In this document: positions 60,167-64,000 of the stretch, piece after piece
How the letters are laid out: each line of letters begins with the position of its first letter
How positions within the stretch are numbered: the stretch's first letter is position 1
Source: Neogemmobacter tilapiae
GTDB taxonomy: Bacteria > Pseudomonadota > Alphaproteobacteria > Rhodobacterales > Rhodobacteraceae
DNA length: 64,000 bases
NCBI RefSeq assembly: GCF_014652215.1
Contig: NZ_BMYJ01000003.1
Coordinates: forward strand, 1 to 64,000
Reading direction: 5' to 3'
Notes under the pieces: generated by a model
Database searches by the model: none
What the model saw: the letters and a program-made list of their open reading frames with translations, nothing else
Told to the model about the DNA's origin: nothing
Position numbers and translations under genes: made by a program

Positions 60167-62620
60167 ATGACCCCTGAATCCCGTATTTCCGAACTTGCCG
60201 ACGCCATGACCCTGGCCGAACAGGTCAGCCTTCTGTCCGGCAGTGATTTCTGGTCCCTGCCCGCCGTCGAACGCCTCAGCATCGGCAAGCTGCGTGTCAC
60301 CGATGGCCCCAACGGCGCGCGGGGCGGCGGTTCGCTGATCGGCGGCGTCAAATCGGCTGCCTTCCCCGTCGGCATTGCGCTGGGGGCCACATGGAACCCC
60401 GACCTCTTGCACCAAATCGGCCAAGCCTTGGCGGATGAGGTCAAATCCAAAAACGCCCATGTCCTGCTGGCCCCCACGGTGAACATCCACCGCAACCAGA
60501 CCAATGGCCGCAATTTTGAATGCTATTCCGAAGACCCGATCCTGACCGCTGAACTCGCCGTCGGCTATATCACCGGCCTGCAATCGCAGGGCATTGGCGC
60601 GACAATCAAGCATTTCGCCGGCAATGAAAGCGAGATTCAGCGCACCACCATGTCGTCGGACGTCGATGAACGGACCCTGCGCGAGGTCTATCTTGTGCCC
60701 TTCGAGGCCGCCGTGAAACGCGCGAAAACCTGGGCGGTCATGTCCAGCTACAATCGGCTGAACGGCACCTATACCTCGGAACATGGCTGGCTTCTGAACA
60801 CCGTTCTGCGCGGCGATTGGGGTTTTGATGGCGTTGTCATGTCCGACTGGTTCGGCAGCCATTCCACCGCCCCCTCCATCCTGAACGGCCTCGATCTGGA
60901 AATGCCGGGCCCCGCCCGTGACCGTGGCGAAAAGCTGATTGCGGCTGTTGAATCCGGCGAAGTGCCCGCAGGCGTCATCCGTCAGCGCGTGATCAACATC
61001 CTGCGCCTGATGGCCCGCACCGGCGCTTTGGACGATCACCGCCCCTTTAGCGAAAGCGCCAACGACCGCCCCGAACACCGCGCCCTGATCCGCAAGGCCG
61101 GGGCCGAATCGGCGGTCCTCTTGCAAAACAACGGCCTTCTGCCGCTGACGAACCCCGGCAAGATCGCCGTCATCGGCCCGAATGCGGCTGTGGCGCAGAT
61201 CATGGGCGGCGGCTCCGCCCAATTGAACGCCCATTACCGCGTTTCCCCGCTGGACGGCCTGACCGCCGCCTTGGGGGCTGACCGCGTGATCCATGCCACG
61301 GGCTGCGACAACGGCAAATTCCAACCCATCCTGCAAACGCCGCTCAAGATGGCGCTCTATCCGACCACTGATCTTTCGGGCGAACCCACCACCGTGCAAG
61401 ACTTGACCGAGGCGCAAGGTTTCTGGTTCGGCGAAATCGCCCCCGGCATCGACGCCGCGCATTTCTCGGCCCGCATCACTGGCCAGTTTACCGCGCCCAA
61501 GGCCGGCACTTGGCGGCTGGGCCTGCGCGTCGCCGGTTTGGCCCGCATCCGCGTCGATGGGGTGCAGGTCGCTGAAGCTTGGGAAACCTGGACCAAAGGC
61601 ACGACCTTTTTTGAAGAGGGCTGCGAAGAGGTTCTCGCCGATCTGCCGCTGACGGCCGGTCAGACCATCCAGATCGAGATCGACCTTTCCTCCAAACCCT
61701 CAGCCAATCTGGCCTTTACCGCCTTGGCGGTTGGCTTGGGCCTGCCCACCGGACAGGCCGAGATTGACGAGGCCGTCGCCGCCGCCCGCGCGGCCGATGT
61801 GGCCATTGTCTGTGTCGGCCGCGATGCCAGCTGGGATACCGAAGGCGCCGATCTGCCGGGCATTTCCCTACCCGGCGGCCAGGTCTCCCTGATCCGCGCC
61901 GTCGCCGCCGCCAACCCGCGCACTGTGGTTGTCCTCCAGACCGGCGGCCCGGTGGAAATGCCTTGGACGGGCGAGGTCGCGGCGATCGTCCAAGCCTGGT
62001 ATCCGGGCCAAGAGGCGGGCAATGCGATCGCCGACGTCCTACTGGGCCAAGCCGAACCCGGTGGCCGCCTGCCGCAAAGCTTTCCCGTCCGGTATGAGGA
62101 TGGCGTGACCTTCACCCAAGACCCGGAAATCTATCCCGGCCTCGATGGACATGTGCGCTATGAGGAAGGCGTTTTCATCGGCTATCGCCACCACGACAAA
62201 ACCGGAACCGATCCGCTTTGGCCCTTTGGTTTCGGATTATCCTATACCAATTTCGATATATCAGACCTCACTATTGGCCCCATCGATGCCGAAGGCAACT
62301 TCCAGGCCACGCTCAAAGTCACCAACACAGGCGATCGTGCCGGGTCCGAGGTGATCCAACTCTACCTCACCCCCGCCCCCTGCCCCGTTCCCCGCCCCAA
62401 GCGCGAACTCAAAGCCTTTGCCAAGGTCCACCTGAAACCGGGCGAAACGCAGACCGTCACCCTCTCGCTCGATGCCCGCGCCTTCGCTTGGTTCGACACC
62501 CAAACCCGCCGCTGGATCGCGAGCGCCGGCACCTATGGGGTTGAGATAGGTCGCAACGCCATGGACCTGCCTTTGCAGGGCCGCATCACCTTGGCGGAAA
62601 CGATCATCCGGCTTCCTTGA
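60167..62620 (+). CDS. Beta-glucosidase, glycoside hydrolase family 3, with PA14-like insert
   Basis: The 817-residue enzyme has the GH3 TIM barrel (LRVTDGPNGARG, LLAPTVNIHRNQTNGRNFECYSEDP, IKHFAGNESEIQRTTMSS) with the nucleophile aspartate in GVVMSDWFG near residue 227. The alpha/beta sandwich is split by a PA14-like domain (about 395-530, GTWRLGLRVAGLARIRVDGVQV), and a fibronectin-III-like C-terminus follows (VTNTGDRAGSEVIQLYL). There is no signal peptide, so it is probably cytoplasmic and acts on imported beta-glucosides. The ATG at 60167 is chosen; a GTG at 60149 inside mutT is an alternative. Confidence 0.93.
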   Translation: MTPESRISELADAMTLAEQVSLLSGSDFWSLPAVERLSIGKLRVTDGPNGARGGGSLIGGVKSAAFPVGIALGATWNPDLLHQIGQALADEVKSKNAHVLLAPTVNIHRNQTNGRNFECYSEDPILTAELAVGYITGLQSQGIGATIKHFAGNESEIQRTTMSSDVDERTLREVYLVPFEAAVKRAKTWAVMSSYNRLNGTYTSEHGWLLNTVLRGDWGFDGVVMSDWFGSHSTAPSILNGLDLEMPGPARDRGEKLIAAVESGEVPAGVIRQRVINILRLMARTGALDDHRPFSESANDRPEHRALIRKAGAESAVLLQNNGLLPLTNPGKIAVIGPNAAVAQIMGGGSAQLNAHYRVSPLDGLTAALGADRVIHATGCDNGKFQPILQTPLKMALYPTTDLSGEPTTVQDLTEAQGFWFGEIAPGIDAAHFSARITGQFTAPKAGTWRLGLRVAGLARIRVDGVQVAEAWETWTKGTTFFEEGCEEVLADLPLTAGQTIQIEIDLSSKPSANLAFTALAVGLGLPTGQAEIDEAVAAARAADVAIVCVGRDASWDTEGADLPGISLPGGQVSLIRAVAAANPRTVVVLQTGGPVEMPWTGEVAAIVQAWYPGQEAGNAIADVLLGQAEPGGRLPQSFPVRYEDGVTFTQDPEIYPGLDGHVRYEEGVFIGYRHHDKTGTDPLWPFGFGLSYTNFDISDLTIGPIDAEGNFQATLKVTNTGDRAGSEVIQLYLTPAPCPVPRPKRELKAFAKVHLKPGETQTVTLSLDARAFAWFDTQTRRWIASAGTYGVEIGRNAMDLPLQGRITLAETIIRLP

Positions 62621-62625
62621 TTTCG

Positions 62626-62656
62626 TGCTGCACGAATGTTATCTATTCGTGCAGCA
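62626..62656. promoter_or_regulatory. Perfect 12-bp inverted repeat, probable toxin-antitoxin operator
   Basis: Arms TGCTGCACGAAT (62626-62637) and ATTCGTGCAGCA (62645-62656) are exact inverse complements with the seven-base spacer GTTATCT. It lies just before the antitoxin start, where autorepressing toxin-antitoxin complexes bind. The spacer may double as a -10 (TTATCT). Confidence 0.8.
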
Positions 62657-62667
62657 TGGAGACCATC

Positions 62668-62934
62668 ATGACAGCGACGGCGCAGGTCAAGACAATCGGG
62701 GCAAATGGTCAATTGTCGCTGGGCAAACGCTTTGCCGGGCGGCATGTGATCGTCGAAGAACAAGCCGAAGGTGTCTGGGTCATCCGCACGGCCCAGATCA
62801 TCCCCGATTCCGAGGCTTGGATTCATGAACCCAAGGCCGCGAAAGATCTGGCCTTGGCTTTGGCCCATACCCCCAAGCCACCCGCCGCCGGTGACGATGA
62901 ACTGGTTCTGAACCGCGCTGAACATGCCGAATGA
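62668..62934 (+). CDS. Putative antitoxin of a type II toxin-antitoxin pair
   Basis: The protein of 88 residues starts with a short beta-rich segment resembling AbrB/MazE swapped hairpins (AQVKTIGANGQLSLGKRFAG ... RHVIVEEQ), which would bind DNA. A C-terminal helical tail follows (HEPKAAKDLALALAHTPK) that would mask the toxin. The ATG at 62668 has GGAG at good spacing; an ATG at 62656 lies inside the inverted repeat and would add four residues. The toxin gene starts 11 bases before its stop. Family assignment is by pattern only. Confidence 0.72.
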   Translation: MTATAQVKTIGANGQLSLGKRFAGRHVIVEEQAEGVWVIRTAQIIPDSEAWIHEPKAAKDLALALAHTPKPPAAGDDELVLNRAEHAE

Positions 62935-63238
62935 TCGGGTCGAACTGGATTTGAACAATCCAGTCTTTCAGGAAAACCTGTTCAACCTGCCCAAAGACAT
63001 TCGGCATCAGGCCATAGAAACCCTACGCAAAATCCGTCAACTCACTTGGCAACAGGTCTACAGCGACAATGGCCTGAAATGGGAAAAGATCCTAAGTGTG
63101 ACGCCACCAAAAGGCATCGCCGCTCTTTATTCCCTGCGCATCAGCCAATCCCGTCGCGCCACCGCTTACCGTGATGGCAACCTCATGCGGATGCTGACCA
63201 TCGCTCCGGATCACGACGCCACCTATGGCCGCAAATGA
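62924..63238 (+). CDS. RelE/ParE-like toxin
   Basis: The 104-residue protein ends in LRISQSRRATAYRDGNLMRMLTIAPDHDATYGRK, the pattern of RelE-superfamily toxins (basic residues, then a strand and the PDHD-x-x-Y tail). A helical first half (FNLPKDIRHQAIETLRKIRQLTWQQVYSDNGLKWEKI) precedes it. If RelE-like it would cut mRNA on the ribosome. It overlaps the putative antitoxin gene by 11 bases in another frame, as usual for such pairs, and a bidirectional terminator follows. Confidence 0.75.
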   Translation: MPNDRVELDLNNPVFQENLFNLPKDIRHQAIETLRKIRQLTWQQVYSDNGLKWEKILSVTPPKGIAALYSLRISQSRRATAYRDGNLMRMLTIAPDHDATYGRK

Positions 63239-63268
63239 AAAGGCCCCAGTCGATGACTGGGACCTTTC
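63239..63268. terminator. Bidirectional terminator between the toxin gene and infB
   Basis: An inverted repeat (AAAGG-C-CCCAGTC / GACTGGG-A-CCTTT, one mismatch, 3-base loop) overlaps the toxin stop. It ends in T-rich sequence in both directions and so could serve both convergent genes. Confidence 0.7.
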
Positions 63269-63284
63269 CACAAATTCCGACCCA

Positions 63285-64000
63285 TCAGGCCAAAGTGCGC
63301 TTCACTTCTTCGCGCTCGAAAATCTCGATCACGTCGCCCGCGCGCACATCGTCGTAACGCTCGAACGCCATGCCGCATTCCTGGCCCGACTGCACTTCTT
63401 TCACTTCGTCCTTATAGCGCTTCAGCGTCTTCAGCGTCCCCTCGTGGATCACCACGTTGTCACGCAGCAGACGCACGCCCGCCGAACGGCGCGCCACGCC
63501 TTCGGTCACAAGGCAGCCCGCCACTTGGCCGATGCCCGTCACCTTGAACACTTCCTTGATCGTCGCATAACCGATAAAGGTTTCGCGGATCTCGGCTTTC
63601 AGCAGGCCCGAAGCGGCGGCTTTGATGTCATCCACCAGATCATAGATGATCGAGTAATAGCGGATCTCGACCCCCTTCTGATGCGCGCTGTTGCGCGCCG
63701 AGGCATTGGCCCGCACGTTGAACCCGATGATCGGCGCTTGGCTGGCTTCGGCCAGACCCACGTCGGTATCGGTGATCGCGCCCACACCGTAGGACAGAAC
63801 CCGCACCCGCACCTCGTCGTTGCCGACTTTTTCCAGCGCCTGCACGATCGCCTCGGCCGAACCCTGCACGTCGGCTTTCACCAGAACCGGCAGTTCCGAC
63901 ACATCCAGATCGGCCTTAGCCTTCGCCATCAGCTGTTCCAGCGTCGTCGCAGCCCCAATCGCGGCGCGCTTGTCCTTCGCGGTCTTCTCACGATAGGTCG
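63285..64000 (-). CDS. infB: InfB, translation initiation factor IF-2, C-terminal part (cut by window edge)
   Basis: IF-2 brings initiator fMet-tRNA to the 30S subunit and promotes subunit joining. Only about 238 C-terminal residues lie in the window; the frame runs off the right edge. Domain III and IV segments are clear: [81 protein letters not shown] and the end [25 protein letters not shown]. The sequence upstream to the edge ([22 protein letters not shown]) stays in frame. Confidence 0.97.
   Translation of the reverse strand, partial: TYREKTAKDKRAAIGAATTLEQLMAKAKADLDVSELPVLVKADVQGSAEAIVQALEKVGNDEVRVRVLSYGVGAITDTDVGLAEASQAPIIGFNVRANASARNSAHQKGVEIRYYSIIYDLVDDIKAAASGLLKAEIRETFIGYATIKEVFKVTGIGQVAGCLVTEGVARRSAGVRLLRDNVVIHEGTLKTLKRYKDEVKEVQSGQECGMAFERYDDVRAGDVIEIFEREEVKRTLA

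Noticed and set aside
1-64000. CRISPR arrays, insertion sequences, prophage genes, rRNA genes
   Set aside because: No regularly spaced repeats, transposase or integrase frames, phage structural genes or rRNA sequence were seen in the window.

Overview
The window comes from the chromosome of an alphaproteobacterium, most likely a Rhodobacterales (Rhodobacter/Paracoccus-like) species. The signs are high GC, ATGA/TGATG start-stop overlaps in many operons, a petABC cytochrome bc1 operon, a DinB with an N-terminal zinc ribbon, a zinc-independent 41-residue L36 beside tRNA-Val, DUF5927-type GT14 glycosyltransferases, an RTX protein, and a dispersed palindromic repeat of the kind I associate with this order. 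No phage, transposon or CRISPR array is visible, so this is mainly core chromosome with several small accessory patches.

Layout. 1-4.7 kb: an envelope redox/stress patch with msrPQ (reverse strand), a secreted fasciclin-domain protein, an ECF sigma factor with a membrane anti-sigma factor, and a secreted Y-x-(F/Y/W)-x-x-D repeat protein. 4.8-9.2 kb: clpB, then a beta-propeller gene coupled to a gene of unknown function. 9.3-13.3 kb: pyrF, an SPFH/NfeD pair, a Nudix hydrolase, an orphan ParA and small envelope proteins. 13.4-18.9 kb: an RTX protein, dinB, an N-formylglutamate amidohydrolase-like gene, tRNA-Val, rpmJ, a PaiB-like flavoprotein, a CAP-domain protein and a GST. 19.1-21.9 kb: petABC. 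22.0-29.5 kb: a four-gene operon, gltD - two secreted unknowns - gltB. 29.7-31.7 kb: uppP, an NDUFA9-like reductase and tRNA-Leu(CAG).

31.8-48.3 kb is mostly cell-surface biogenesis. It holds a two-domain glycosyltransferase with TPRs, an RNase D-like nuclease, kdsD-lptC-lptA-lptB, hpf and ptsN. These are followed by a reverse-strand set: a sulfotransferase-like protein, a GT14/DUF5927 enzyme, two paralogous glycosyltransferases and galU, with kdsB-like and cysQ genes next to it. A divergent ABC-2 permease and an SH3-domain protein close the section. The set can be read as making, and perhaps sulfating, a surface polysaccharide: GalU and KdsB would supply nucleotide sugars, CysQ would remove PAP left by sulfotransfer, and the permease would export the product.

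48.4-64 kb: dnaK-dnaJ with a heat-shock-type promoter, radC, an OmpA/PBP fusion, a tiny membrane-protein gene with its own terminator, secA, a parvulin isomerase, argJ, mutT, a GH3 beta-glucosidase with an internal PA14-like region, a type II toxin-antitoxin pair behind a perfect 12-bp inverted repeat, and the 3' part of infB.

I did not find a clear-cut undescribed large system. The observations most worth pursuing are: the ECF/anti-sigma/fasciclin group next to msrPQ; two secreted proteins built into the glutamate synthase operon; a glycosyltransferase gene whose start seems to have changed from ATG to ATA inside an ATGA overlap; the sulfotransferase/CysQ polysaccharide set; and the toxin-antitoxin operator.
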